NCBI GenBank assembly: GCA_022599915.1
Contig: JAHZLH010000053.1
Coordinates: 27,651 to 91,650 of the forward strand
Reading direction: 5' to 3'
Length of the DNA stretch: 64,000 nucleotides
Origin: Actinomycetes bacterium
Lineage (GTDB): Bacteria; Actinomycetota; Actinomycetes; S36-B12; GCA-2699445
Made by a program: the position numbers and the translations under genes. A model generated the notes under the pieces. The model was not told where the DNA came from and searched no databases. It saw only the letters and a program-made list of their open reading frames with translations. This document shows, piece by piece, positions 1-8,390 of the stretch (positions are counted from its first letter, which is position 1; every line of letters begins with the position of its first letter).

Positions 1-713
1 GTGGTGGAATTCTTGCGCTCGTCTCTGAGCGAAACAATCGCGGCGATCAGTATGCCGATCCAGAGGAACCAGTGGGTGTATTCGTAGAACAAACCACCTA
101 GGATGCCGGTTTCCAAACAGACCAAGGCCGGGCGGAGGTACACCCTGCCTGCCAGCCGGTAGTCGTCGCCAGTCTTGCAGAGCCTTCCTGGTTTGTGAGC
201 AGCTCGTTTTGCTATGGCAAAGAGGGCGGCAAAGGACAGGGCCAGGACAAGCCAGTAAATGACGAAATTCTGCAGGTTATAGCCATCGTCGCCCCGGACC
301 ATGAAAACCCGCAGCGTGAAATCGAAGGCCCCCTGCAACGGTGGCCGTTCTTCTGCGGACGGAAGATTCGCGAGGGTGAGAACGGGAAGCGAAACAATGC
401 AGAACAGCCAGAGAAAGTTCAGCCAGATGATGATTCGGTCGTAATCACGCAAGTACTCAAACAATACGTGGTGATAGCGCCAACAAACTACTAGAACGAT
501 GAACGTGGTGATCACCCAGGTGAGGTCGGCATTTCGCTCAGTGAGGATCGTGCTCCAGTCGTCCAGCGGGTACCGGCGGATAGTTTCCACGGTGGGTAAG
601 AAGAGCAGCGTGAGCGATATCGCCACGGCAGCATCGGTGAGGTAGGTGAGCCGGGTTATGTCACCTCTGGGTTCGGCAACGCTCATATCAGAACCTGATG
701 ATCCCTCAGTCAT
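1..713 (-). CDS. TMEM175-like (DUF1211) channel family protein, C-terminus cut off by window edge
   Basis: An open frame runs on the minus strand from ATG 713 to the left edge without a stop, giving about 237 residues. After a short polar N-terminus, residues 20-38 read RLTYLTDAAVAISLTLLF, which fits the R-x-x-x-(F/L)-(S/T)-D signature of the first helix of the TMEM175/DUF1211 family. The next helices contain W-R-Y-H-H and an L-N-x-L-W-L stretch like the second and third helices of that family. Known members are potassium-selective or leak channels in the membrane. A second possible ATG is at 686. The Phe of the pore signature is replaced by Leu, so conduction properties cannot be assumed. 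Family assignment is by motif only. Confidence 0.68.
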   Translation of the reverse strand, partial: MTEGSSGSDMSVAEPRGDITRLTYLTDAAVAISLTLLFLPTVETIRRYPLDDWSTILTERNADLTWVITTFIVLVVCWRYHHVLFEYLRDYDRIIIWLNFLWLFCIVSLPVLTLANLPSAEERPPLQGAFDFTLRVFMVRGDDGYNLQNFVIYWLVLALSFAALFAIAKRAAHKPGRLCKTGDDYRLAGRVYLRPALVCLETGILGGLFYEYTHWFLWIGILIAAIVSLRDERKNST

Positions 714-892
714 CGCAACATCAATCTTGTCCTCTGGTCAGGTGGTAACGACAGACGTCAGCATAGTCGGATTTGGGTCCAAAGGTGGTGCAGATTGTTA
801 CCGCCAAGACTTGAGAATCTGGTGCCCTCTGGTTGGTCGATTGCTGAGTTCCCCTGCCAGTAGCGGATCACCGAGTGGTCGCGACGTGTGGG

Positions 893-1909
893 CTAACTGA
901 CTGCGATCTGTACCGCGATAAGTGCCAGTACCGCCATGACGATCGTGACGATGCCGCCGACCGCGAGGGCCGGTAGACCCTGCTTTGCCAGCTTTTTGAG
1001 GACCACGCCGGTGCCCAAACCGAACATCGCCGCGGCCAGCAGGATGTCTTTGGCTATCGCAGCAGAATCCAGCAGCCACTCTGGAAGCGCCAACACCGAT
1101 CCGAGAAGCACGAGTGCCACAAATCCCAGCAGGAAGGGTGGCAGTAGGGTGGTCCAACCGTTCTGGTTCTCGGTGGCGGTGGTGTGCTCGTTCACTTCTG
1201 CGCGCACCATGAGACTCACCAAGATCACCAGCGGTGCCAACAGCAGCACTCTGGTCAGTTTTACGATGATGGCTGCGCTGGCTGCGGTGTCTCCGACGGG
1301 TGCAGCAGCTGCGACCACCTGTCCAACTTCGTGAACTGAGGCGCCGACCCAGGCGCCGTAGGCGATATCGGACAGACCCAGTGGCACTGCGAGTAGTGGC
1401 ATGATCAGCAGCGCTAGCGTGCCGTACAAAGTGATGGAGGCAACCGCCACGGTGGCGCCGTCATCCACATCTTCTTCCTTGTCCGGTAGTACCGCTGACA
1501 TCGCCGCAATCGCACTGGCACCGCAGATTGCGGTACCGGTAGCGAGCAGAATCCCGGCCGCACGTTGCAGTCGAAACACTCGAGCCGCAGCCATACCTGC
1601 CAGAAAAGTCAACGACACCACGGCGATCAGCAGCAGCAGACCGTCCCAGCCGAGTTGCGCCACCTCCGAGAACGTCACCGACAAACCCAGCAGGACCACA
1701 CCAACCCGCAGCAATTTTTTGGCGCAAAACCGTAAGCCCGGTCGCATTGATTCCGGTAGCGGAAAAACGTTGGCAATAGCAACACCCAAAAGAATGGCCA
1801 CCGTGAGTGGGCCGAGAGCGGGACCCAAGGCCCATGACAATGCGATCGAAAGCGCAACTGCCGCTGTTGTTAACAGCAATCCCGGCGCATAGGTTCGGGC
1901 AGTGGACAC
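893..1909 (-). CDS. YeiH/UPF0324 family putative sulfate exporter
   Basis: 338 residues with about ten hydrophobic helices, the usual size of the YeiH (UPF0324, PSE) family. Family landmarks visible are the amphipathic GTAICGASAIAA segment near residue 125 and GASVHEVGQVVAAA near residue 190, which are the two most conserved blocks of the family. Members are inner-membrane proteins proposed to export sulfate or related sulfonates, though transport has rarely been measured. It is divergently arranged with the pentapeptide-repeat gene across about 256 bases, so it probably has its own promoter. The substrate is inferred from the family name only. Confidence 0.85.
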   Translation of the reverse strand: MSTARTYAPGLLLTTAAVALSIALSWALGPALGPLTVAILLGVAIANVFPLPESMRPGLRFCAKKLLRVGVVLLGLSVTFSEVAQLGWDGLLLLIAVVSLTFLAGMAAARVFRLQRAAGILLATGTAICGASAIAAMSAVLPDKEEDVDDGATVAVASITLYGTLALLIMPLLAVPLGLSDIAYGAWVGASVHEVGQVVAAAAPVGDTAASAAIIVKLTRVLLLAPLVILVSLMVRAEVNEHTTATENQNGWTTLLPPFLLGFVALVLLGSVLALPEWLLDSAAIAKDILLAAAMFGLGTGVVLKKLAKQGLPALAVGGIVTIVMAVLALIAVQIAVS

Positions 1910-2165
1910 TTCGGCACCCTACTGGACTGGTCGGCTGTGTCGTGTCGTGTTGGGTGAATGACTTCTCCCTCGGCAGCGATTACCTGGATCCGTTGAAAAC
2001 TGTCTCCGGGCCCCGGGTGCCGCACCGAGAGAACTGCTGGTTTGGTCTGGAATCGCTGGCGCTTACATGGCTGAGTTCCGAAATGTCGCAGTGCCGTGTA
2101 AGCGTTAGACGTCGGGGCCGGTCTTTCGGACAGACGCGGAGCGACGACGCAGCTAGGCTGCGACC

Positions 2166-2924
2166 ATGTCGAGCAGATTCTTACCGGCGTTCCTCGTTTC
2201 TTGTGTGGCTGCCGCCGCTTTGGCGGTTCCGATGGTGGGGCAAGCAGGAGGTCACGTCACCATCGGCAAAGGGGCCAAGATTTGTGTGATGAAGAACAAA
2301 GCCGATTGCCGCAACGTTTCACACAAATGGTCGGCTGTATTTCACGGCAAGGCGAACAAGGCCAAGTTTCAGGCAGCCAAGCTAAAAGGAGCTGACTTTC
2401 GCGGCGCCGACCTGAAGAAGTCCAAGTTCGCCGGAGCCAAAATGAGGTACGTAAACTTCACGGCTGCCAATCTGCGCAAAACGAAATTTGGCAGCAGCGC
2501 CAAGAGCGCGGGCCGAACAAATGTCTCCTCGGATGCTTGTCCGCCGTACTGTCCCGCCGCCAACTTGGATCAGGCCAATATGACCGATGCTGATCTAACT
2601 AATGCCGACTTCGCTGGAGCATCGCTGACGCAGACAACGTTCACCGGAGCGACTGCTGAGTACGCGATATTCAGTAGCGCTAGTGGCTATGGCGCGAACT
2701 TCAATGGCGCCAACCTTATGTTCGCCGAGATGATGCTCAGTAACCTCAGCGGAGCAGACCTCAGGAATGCGGTGCTCACTGGCACGAGTTTCCGCGACGC
2801 AGACCTCAGCGATGCTAATCTCACCGGTGCCGAGATCTCAGCGGAACTGCCCGCTGATTTCAGTGGCGCCACATTTAGCAACACCGTCTGTCCAGATGGC
2901 ACCGCAACGAATGACACCTGCTGA
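2166..2924 (+). CDS. Secreted pentapeptide-repeat protein
   Basis: 252 residues. Residues 1-27 form a Sec signal peptide (MSSRF, hydrophobic core, cleavage near VGQAGG). From about residue 60 the chain is built from A-(D/N)-(L/F)-x-x pentapeptide repeats, for example GADFRGADLKKSKFAGAKM and later ANLDQANMTDADLTNADF, which fold as a right-handed quadrilateral beta helix. Between two repeat blocks (about residues 115-135) lies an insertion with a C-x3-C pair, and two more cysteines sit in the last 15 residues, suggesting disulfide bonds outside the cell. No enzymatic domain is visible. The ATG at 2166 is the only start that gives the signal peptide. Function unknown. Confidence 0.8.
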   Translation: MSSRFLPAFLVSCVAAAALAVPMVGQAGGHVTIGKGAKICVMKNKADCRNVSHKWSAVFHGKANKAKFQAAKLKGADFRGADLKKSKFAGAKMRYVNFTAANLRKTKFGSSAKSAGRTNVSSDACPPYCPAANLDQANMTDADLTNADFAGASLTQTTFTGATAEYAIFSSASGYGANFNGANLMFAEMMLSNLSGADLRNAVLTGTSFRDADLSDANLTGAEISAELPADFSGATFSNTVCPDGTATNDTC

Positions 2925-3108
2925 CGTGTGAGCTGACGCGCCTCCGGCAGCGGAATATGTCACGAAACCTCAAGGCCACCTCAAGATTTGCCATGAGAGA
3001 TTGCTCCGCAACGGGCATGTACCTAACGTCAAGTCATAGCCACGCTCGGTAGCCATTTCGTCGACGTTGATGCGCGTCACAGTACCGGGCCAAACGAGAG
3101 ATGACGCG

Positions 3109-5292
3109 ATGTTGATGAAGAAGATAAGTTCCTTGTCGTTGGTGGCCGCTTTGGCTGTTGCGTTGTTGACTGCGGTGGGGGTTTCACCGGCTCGGGCTGC
3201 GGCGACGGATGGCACTGCTGATACTGCGTTCGATACGAAGGTGGGCACCACCCTTAATGCCGCCGTGGTGGACGTAGCGGAGCAGGAGGATGGCAAGGTG
3301 CTCGCGGGCGGGTGGTTCAGTAATAGAGTTGCGCGGTTTAAGGCCGATGGCACGCCGGATGATGATTTTAATACCAATGCGGCCAATGCAATCACCGGTT
3401 CTTCAGGCCAAGGCCCGTACCCGTCGGCGATATTGGTGCAAGATGACGGCAAGATTGTTGTGGGGGGATATAAACTTACGGATTCACAGGAGTCTTTGAT
3501 GCGTCTGAATCCTGATGGGACGCGCGACTTATCGTTCACTGAGTCAGTGAACAATGAGGTAATGACTCTGGCTCAGGATGCCAGCGGGAACATCCTCGCG
3601 GGCGGTCATTTCACTAGCCCTGGTCAGAAACTTGCTCGCTTGGACAAAGATGGAAACTCCGATGCTGGGTTCAATAATCACTTCGCTACGGGCGTCTTTA
3701 ATAGCTACGTGTGGGACGTGGCCGTGAAGCCCAACGGCAAGATTGCTGTGTCGGGCGCGTTCTCGCTCCCAGCCGACGGTATTGCACAGTTCAACTCCGA
3801 CGGAACCCCTGACACGACGTTCAACGATGACGTCGAAGGTGCGCGGGATACTATTTACAAAAAGTACGTCGTTGCCACACCGAATAATGATGTCATCGTG
3901 GGCGGTCATTTCACTAGCCCTGGGGTGCGAATAGCGCGGTTCACTGATGCGGGTGCTACCGATACTACGTTCAACGGCAACGTCGGTTCCACGTTTAGTA
4001 GCAAGGTGCAGGCACTTGCTGTTCAGGCCGATGGGAAGGTGCTGGCCGGCAACAGTGACGGCGTGTATCGGTTCAACTCTGACGGCACGCCTGACACGAC
4101 GTTCAACGGCAACGTTGCGGCCCAGAGCATTAAGAGTGTGAAGACGCTTGCGACGCAAGCCGATGGGCAAATCCTGGTCGGCGGAAGCAACCTTTCTTCC
4201 AGTTTGAGCTCCCATTATTTGATGCGACTGAACTCCGCCGCGCCGCCGCTTGCGCCGGTGTTGGATTCGGTGACCGCTGGTGATTCCGCTGCGGTGTTGT
4301 CGTGGACTGCGCCAACGTCTGATGGTGGTGCGGATATCACTGACTATGAGTACCGGTTGGATGGGTCCGGAGGCTGGACATCACTATCGACCACGGGGAC
4401 TTCGGCGACCCTCACAGGTTTGACCAACGACACCACCTATGCGGTGGAAATCCGAGCGGTGAATGGCGAAGGCAGCGGGGCAGCATCCAACAGTGTGAAT
4501 TTCACGCCGGTGGCGACGCTGCCGGGTGCGCCGGTGTTGGATTCGGTGACCGCTGGTGATTCCTCGGCGGTGTTGTCGTGGACTGCGCCAACGTCTGATG
4601 GTGGTGCGGATATCACTGACTATGAGTACCGGTTGGATGGGTCCGGAGGCTGGACATCACTTTCGACCACGGGGACTTCGGCGACCGTCACAGGTTTGAC
4701 CAACGACACCACCTATGCGGTCGAGGTGCGGGCAGTGAACTCAGCCGGAAATGGTGCGGCGTCGAACAGCGTGAACGTTACGCCCGCTGCACCTGCACCT
4801 GCACCTGCTGCACCGGCTGCGCCTGCATCGGCTGCGCCTGCGCCGGAGGCTTCCACGCCGTCGCAGCCGGCGATTGCGGCACCGCTCGTGCTGCTTAACG
4901 CGCAAAAAGTGCTGACCAAGTTGAAGCGGCAGCTGAAGCAGGGTCGGGATAGTGCGAAGCTGTTGCGGTTGAAACTGAAACTGGGTGGTGATGCCAACGC
5001 GCGTCCGACCGAGATTCGGTGGCGATTCAAGATGGCGGGATCGCAGAACAAACAGCGGGCCAAGAATGGTTGGGCTAGTTGGCGTTCAGTCGCGGTGGCG
5101 CCAAGTGCTCAGCGAGTGCGACTGGACTTCGCTGATGCCGGCAAGGTGCGCAAAGCGCTGACCGGCAAGTTCGCCGACAACTCACCGGTTAAACTGCAGG
5201 TGCGTGGCGTCAATGCTGCTGGCGATGGGCCGATGAGTTCGGTGCGGCTGAAGCCAGCCACTCGCGCGGCCACGCTTCCCGCCAACGGCTAG
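3109..5292 (+). CDS. Secreted delta-60-repeat beta-propeller protein with two FN3 domains
   Basis: About 727 residues when started at ATG 3109, chosen because GAGAG at 3096-3100 is correctly spaced and the product then begins MLMKKISS with a clear signal peptide ending near ARAA. Residues about 30-380 hold delta-60/NHL-type propeller repeats of roughly 50 residues, with recurring Q-x-D-G-K-(V/I)-x-(V/A)-G-G and D-G-T-x-D-x-x-F motifs. Two nearly identical FN3 domains follow, then an Ala/Pro-rich linker (about residues 555-585) and a Lys/Arg-rich FN3-like C-terminal module. There is no LPXTG motif or C-terminal helix, so it is probably secreted or retained by charge. A role in binding surfaces or polymers is inference. 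It converges with the heliorhodopsin gene. Confidence 0.8.
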   Translation: MLMKKISSLSLVAALAVALLTAVGVSPARAAATDGTADTAFDTKVGTTLNAAVVDVAEQEDGKVLAGGWFSNRVARFKADGTPDDDFNTNAANAITGSSGQGPYPSAILVQDDGKIVVGGYKLTDSQESLMRLNPDGTRDLSFTESVNNEVMTLAQDASGNILAGGHFTSPGQKLARLDKDGNSDAGFNNHFATGVFNSYVWDVAVKPNGKIAVSGAFSLPADGIAQFNSDGTPDTTFNDDVEGARDTIYKKYVVATPNNDVIVGGHFTSPGVRIARFTDAGATDTTFNGNVGSTFSSKVQALAVQADGKVLAGNSDGVYRFNSDGTPDTTFNGNVAAQSIKSVKTLATQADGQILVGGSNLSSSLSSHYLMRLNSAAPPLAPVLDSVTAGDSAAVLSWTAPTSDGGADITDYEYRLDGSGGWTSLSTTGTSATLTGLTNDTTYAVEIRAVNGEGSGAASNSVNFTPVATLPGAPVLDSVTAGDSSAVLSWTAPTSDGGADITDYEYRLDGSGGWTSLSTTGTSATVTGLTNDTTYAVEVRAVNSAGNGAASNSVNVTPAAPAPAPAAPAAPASAAPAPEASTPSQPAIAAPLVLLNAQKVLTKLKRQLKQGRDSAKLLRLKLKLGGDANARPTEIRWRFKMAGSQNKQRAKNGWASWRSVAVAPSAQRVRLDFADAGKVRKALTGKFADNSPVKLQVRGVNAAGDGPMSSVRLKPATRAATLPANG
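4252..4785 (+). repeat. Tandem near-identical duplication of an FN3-domain coding unit
   Basis: The unit beginning GCGCCGGTGTTGGATTCGG at 4252 recurs at 4528, a period of 276 nt or exactly 92 codons. The copies differ at only a few positions over most of their length. The identity extends to silent codon positions, so the duplication is recent or is kept uniform by recombination. Each unit encodes one FN3 domain. Confidence 0.9.
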
Positions 5293-5360
5293 GTGGGGTC
5301 AGAGAGATCGCAGGCCTAGCAGCACGGCCCAAGGCTCAGCCGAGAGTCGAGGTTGCCACA

Positions 5361-5376
5361 CCGGATAAGTTTCCGG
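5361..5376. terminator. Weak hairpin in the convergent gap before the heliorhodopsin 3' end
   Basis: CCGGA and TCCGG form a 5-bp stem around a 6-nt loop in the 92-nt gap between two convergent genes. There is no T-tract, so termination is a guess based on position. Confidence 0.25.
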
Positions 5377-5384
5377 AGTTTCGC

Positions 5385-6167
5385 TCAGTTGGGCGGAACG
5401 AGTGTGCCCGCAAAGACCTGCCAGGCAAGTGCGGTTTTGGCGACCAAGCTCAACACTATGTAGGTCTTCTCGCCGCGCAGGTATTCGGTCCACTTTCTGG
5501 CCGGCTTGTATTGCAGGTACTGCACCAGCGCGAAGCAGTTGAACAGCACGAACAGCGAGAACACGATGCCGTAAACGAATCCTGGTGTCTCGACGCCGAC
5601 GGGCGAGTTGGGGGCAATCAGCAGGATTGCGATGATGATCCACGGCACGATGCCGGCGATGCAGCCAAACCAGAATGCGGTGAGGCCGCCGCCCGGACTG
5701 ACGTATTTTTCCTGCAGCCAGCCGAATAGAATCATGGCCACGTTCACGCCGAAGATCGCAATGATTGCAGCCACATCGCTGATGCCACAAATCTGTGCGA
5801 TCAGCACAATCATGATCGAGGAACTGAGTGAGTACTCCACCCAGCGGAAGTAATTGTGGCGCTCCTGCAATCCTGCCGCGTACCGCGGGTAGAACCAGGG
5901 GCTGGCGACCAGGAAGTGGAACAGTGCTGACAGACCAAAGAAAGCTGCGACTCCCCAGGCGACCCGCACATCAACTAGCGTGACCGGGTCGGTGAACGTG
6001 CTTCCGGGTGGTCCTTCCATGTAGGTCGCAGTCACCGGCAAGGTGAAGTCAGTCGCCAACACTAGAATCAGAATCATCTGGACGAGGTGGAAAATCCCCG
6101 CGATGAAGTTGAGCCGCCGTAGCTTGCTCAGCGTGGTGTCAGGGATGGTGTCAACGGTGGTAGCCAT
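5385..6167 (-). CDS. Heliorhodopsin
   Basis: 260 residues from ATG 6167 (a GTG two codons upstream is also possible). Seven hydrophobic helices are visible. The family landmarks are clear: RWVEYSLSSSIMIVLIA in helix 3 with Glu111 at the place of the heliorhodopsin counterion, and SLVAKTALAWQVF in helix 7 with Lys244 as the retinal Schiff-base lysine. Heliorhodopsins sit in the membrane inverted relative to type 1 rhodopsins and have a long photocycle. Most show no ion transport, and signalling or modulation of partner enzymes has been proposed. No retinal-forming oxygenase lies next to it. The flanking genes do not reveal a partner: a beta-propeller gene converges from the left and a GNAT gene is divergent on the right. 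Confidence 0.93.
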   Translation of the reverse strand: MATTVDTIPDTTLSKLRRLNFIAGIFHLVQMILILVLATDFTLPVTATYMEGPPGSTFTDPVTLVDVRVAWGVAAFFGLSALFHFLVASPWFYPRYAAGLQERHNYFRWVEYSLSSSIMIVLIAQICGISDVAAIIAIFGVNVAMILFGWLQEKYVSPGGGLTAFWFGCIAGIVPWIIIAILLIAPNSPVGVETPGFVYGIVFSLFVLFNCFALVQYLQYKPARKWTEYLRGEKTYIVLSLVAKTALAWQVFAGTLVPPN

Positions 6168-6183
6168 GAGCACAGTGTGATGA

Positions 6184-6213
6184 TTTTGAGGACCGTTTGC
6201 ACGGAAGCGTCAA
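6184..6213 (-). promoter_or_regulatory. Possible promoter of the heliorhodopsin gene
   Basis: On the minus strand TTGACG (6213-6208) is followed after 18 nt by TCAAAA (6189-6184). Transcription would start about 10 nt before the ATG at 6167. This gives a very short leader, consistent with the lack of a clear ribosome binding site. The -10 match is weak. Confidence 0.35.
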
Positions 6214-6261
6214 CAGCGGTGTGGTCGACCGTATAACAATTCGCCGAAATCGTTGCCCCGT

Positions 6262-6311
6262 CAGTGCTGCCGAAGGGGGGATAGCCCCGGCTACCCCGCG
6301 TGCTAATTCTT
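6262..6311. repeat. 50-nt repeated element, copy 1
   Basis: Direct repeat of 7153-7202 with 48 of 50 identical bases. It contains the imperfect inverted repeat GGGGATAGCCCCGGCTACCCC. Read on the minus strand it begins AAGAATTAG, a Lys-Asn-stop, but here no convincing coding sequence precedes it. Confidence 0.85.
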
Positions 6312-6442
6312 AGGGACCAGGCTTCTTGGTGGGCTTGCGGGGCCGCAACCTAGACGAGAATCGAGGTTACGGGATCCTTGGTGAAATAAGGTTGGGTCAG
6401 GGCCCTGATTGCATCGACAAAGCAAGATAGGACACTTGAGAA

Positions 6443-7108
6443 ATGGCAGACCAGCGGATGAAACCGTTCGATCGTTTGACCAGACGGTGGTATCGAGAGT
6501 TCTACCCAAGGTTCTATCGGCAAGTCGACAAACTTTGGCGTACAGCACCACCCGAAGTGAAGGCCTCCGATGGTCGCCTTGTTACGCAGGGAGAATCATG
6601 GGCCGTGCATATGGTTAGGGGGGGTGAACTTCCTGCCTGGGGAAGAGTGCAGCTGCGGTCTTGGTTGGCTGTCGTTCATGCTTGGCAGGACAGATGGGCA
6701 AAGTTTGACGCCTACGCGTTGGGGATTGAGGATGATCGATTAGTAGCCATTGGTGGCGTGGCTCTTCGAGAGGCAGTGACTGAAGCCGGAGCGATCAGGA
6801 TTGCTTTGTTCGGCGGGATGTATGTGGACCCTGCTTATCGGACCACCCCTGGCCGCGGGCTCATGCTACAGCGAGCTCGAGTGGATTTCGCCAAGCAGAA
6901 TGACTGTGATTTCGCGCTGTTGATCTGTCGTCCCGAACTCGTGCCGTACAACGAAAGAAGTGGATGGCGAGTGTTCCAGCACGATGTCTATTACGAGCGA
7001 TACGGCCAACGGGAAGCGATGGGTGGGTCTGTTGCCACCTTGGTGCTTCCGCTCACTGAGGCTGACCTCGTTGACGCCGACATCGACCTGTGTGGACTAC
7101 CGGCCTGA
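6443..7108 (+). CDS. GNAT-superfamily acyltransferase
   Basis: 221 residues from ATG 6443. The N-terminal 40 residues are basic and aromatic. The region 95-190 has the GNAT pattern: a central strand (YALGIEDDRLVAIGGVAL), then FGGMYVDPAYRTTPGRGLM resembling the acyl-CoA-binding V-x-P-x-x-R-x-x-G-x-G loop, then LLICRPELVPYNERSGWRV, where Y-x-x-x-G-(W/F) is the usual helix-4 to strand-6 segment. The layout resembles NodA and AAC(2')-type transferases. The substrate cannot be told. It lies between the two copies of the 50-nt repeat and is divergent from the heliorhodopsin gene across 275 nt. Confidence 0.7.
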   Translation: MADQRMKPFDRLTRRWYREFYPRFYRQVDKLWRTAPPEVKASDGRLVTQGESWAVHMVRGGELPAWGRVQLRSWLAVVHAWQDRWAKFDAYALGIEDDRLVAIGGVALREAVTEAGAIRIALFGGMYVDPAYRTTPGRGLMLQRARVDFAKQNDCDFALLICRPELVPYNERSGWRVFQHDVYYERYGQREAMGGSVATLVLPLTEADLVDADIDLCGLPA

Positions 7109-7152
7109 CGCGAGGGCGTCCCACCGCCAACTGACCGCGGCTGCGGCAGCCT

Positions 7153-7202
7153 CAGTGCTGCCGAAAGGGGGATAGCCCCGGCTACCCCGCGTGCTAGTTC
7201 TT
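7153..7202. repeat. 50-nt repeated element, copy 2, at the 3' end of a secreted-protein gene
   Basis: 48 of 50 bases match 6262-6311. On the minus strand it starts with the last two codons and stop (AAG AAC TAG) of the secreted-protein gene. It then forms an imperfect hairpin, GGGGTAGCC against GGCTATCCCC, followed by CCTTT. Here it could work as that gene's terminator. Confidence 0.85.
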
Positions 7203-8186
7203 GACTGCGCTGCAGCGTAGGTGGGCGTTGACCATGGTGGTCATGCTCAATTTCTTGGTCTTGACGGTGAAGACCGCTTTCTTTCCTTTGTGAGCACGAG
7301 AGGTGAGTTTGACCTTGTTCTTCTTGATCTTCTTCTTAGTAGGAGCTTTCATGTTCTTGGGCGCATGCTCGGGAGTTAGTTGGATGTGCCCTAAGCGCTC
7401 GTAGCCGGCGGGGCACTTGACCGTGACTTTGCGCTTGTCCTTGGGGACCAGGGTGATGCGTCGCCACTGCATGACGTGATCATCGGAAGCTTTACTCACC
7501 TTCACGGTGTGCTTGCGTTCAGCAGGGCGGGGATTATGGGAAACCCGCAACGTCGGTTGACCGAGCGCTGCCACGGACAACGAACTGGCGTAGGTGCCGT
7601 AGGGCTGGACGCCTACGGACTGCGCCTCCAAACAGGCAAGTGCGTACTGTGCGGTGTGAGTCTCGAACAAGTCGGGATTCCCGAAGGCAGTGATTCCGGT
7701 TCCCCAACTGGGAGTCACCGCTAAGTTTCCGTCCCAGTTGCCGTAGAAGGCGTCGATGTCCTCGGCCATGTCGGAGTCAATCCCGTTGCCCTGCCAGGCT
7801 GCTCCCGCACCGCCTAGCGCTGCGGCAACGGACTGGTCCATGCCGGCGCCGTTGTACCAAGCTTGTCCGGAAAAGACCCACTGAGGCTCATCGGTGTTCG
7901 CCCAGGTGGGGTAAAGCGAGGACACCGGATACGGCCCGTCGAGGGTGTCCTCGCAGGTGGGGGTGGCGTTGTAGATAGTCCACGGCTTCACCGAGACCCA
8001 GCCAGACAGCGACTGAACGCAAGCTCCGAAACTTTGGTCGGAGAATGTGGAGTTCCCTAAGGAAGTGCAGGCACCGAAACCGTTATCCCCCCAGTTGTTG
8101 GAACCCGCCTGGGCTGAGCTGGCGCTTGCGGCCATCATTCCCAGGATCAAAGCAGCGGTGGCGGAGGCAGCGACCGCTTTGTTCAT
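7194..8186 (-). CDS. Secreted protein of unknown function with Lys-rich C-terminus
   Basis: 330 residues. A signal peptide covers residues 1-27 (MNKAVAAS, hydrophobic core, cleavage near AQAG). The mature N-terminal part (about 28-215) is rich in Trp, Asn, Gly and Tyr and has several cysteines in C-x-S-L contexts. I do not recognise a domain there. The last 115 residues are strongly basic, with runs such as KAPTKKKIKKNKVKLTSR and a final C-S-A-V-K-N. A lysine-rich C-terminal module also occurs in two other secreted proteins of this window. The stop codon lies inside the 50-nt repeat. An extracellular role that uses charge to stay near the anionic cell wall is inference. Confidence 0.65.
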   Translation of the reverse strand: MNKAVAASATAALILGMMAASASSAQAGSNNWGDNGFGACTSLGNSTFSDQSFGACVQSLSGWVSVKPWTIYNATPTCEDTLDGPYPVSSLYPTWANTDEPQWVFSGQAWYNGAGMDQSVAAALGGAGAAWQGNGIDSDMAEDIDAFYGNWDGNLAVTPSWGTGITAFGNPDLFETHTAQYALACLEAQSVGVQPYGTYASSLSVAALGQPTLRVSHNPRPAERKHTVKVSKASDDHVMQWRRITLVPKDKRKVTVKCPAGYERLGHIQLTPEHAPKNMKAPTKKKIKKNKVKLTSRAHKGKKAVFTVKTKKLSMTTMVNAHLRCSAVKN

Positions 8187-8390
8187 ACCGCGAGTTTAGG
8201 CGTCAGCCAGACACTGGAAAAGTCCAGCTATGACTTTTTTGCAGGGCCGTTGAGGTACTAATCTCCACGCACCAGCTGCAAACCCCGTTGCCATGGTGGG
8301 TCTTGGTGACCGCGAGCCCTCACAGGTCTACTCTGGAAGTGGAGCATTGCGGCGCTGCATGACGGCTCGCCCCGATGCGGAGGTGACGTT

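Noticed and set aside
646..900. 84-codon plus-strand frame between the TMEM175-like and YeiH genes
   Set aside because: It overlaps the start of the channel gene, lacks a ribosome site and has no domain.
6303..6551. 82-codon minus-strand frame ending in repeat copy 1
   Set aside because: It overlaps the GNAT start, has no ribosome site and does not resemble the secreted protein that ends in copy 2; only the last codons agree.
6262..7202. The 50-nt repeats as integron attC sites
   Set aside because: No GTTRRRY and RYYYAAC core sites and no integrase gene.
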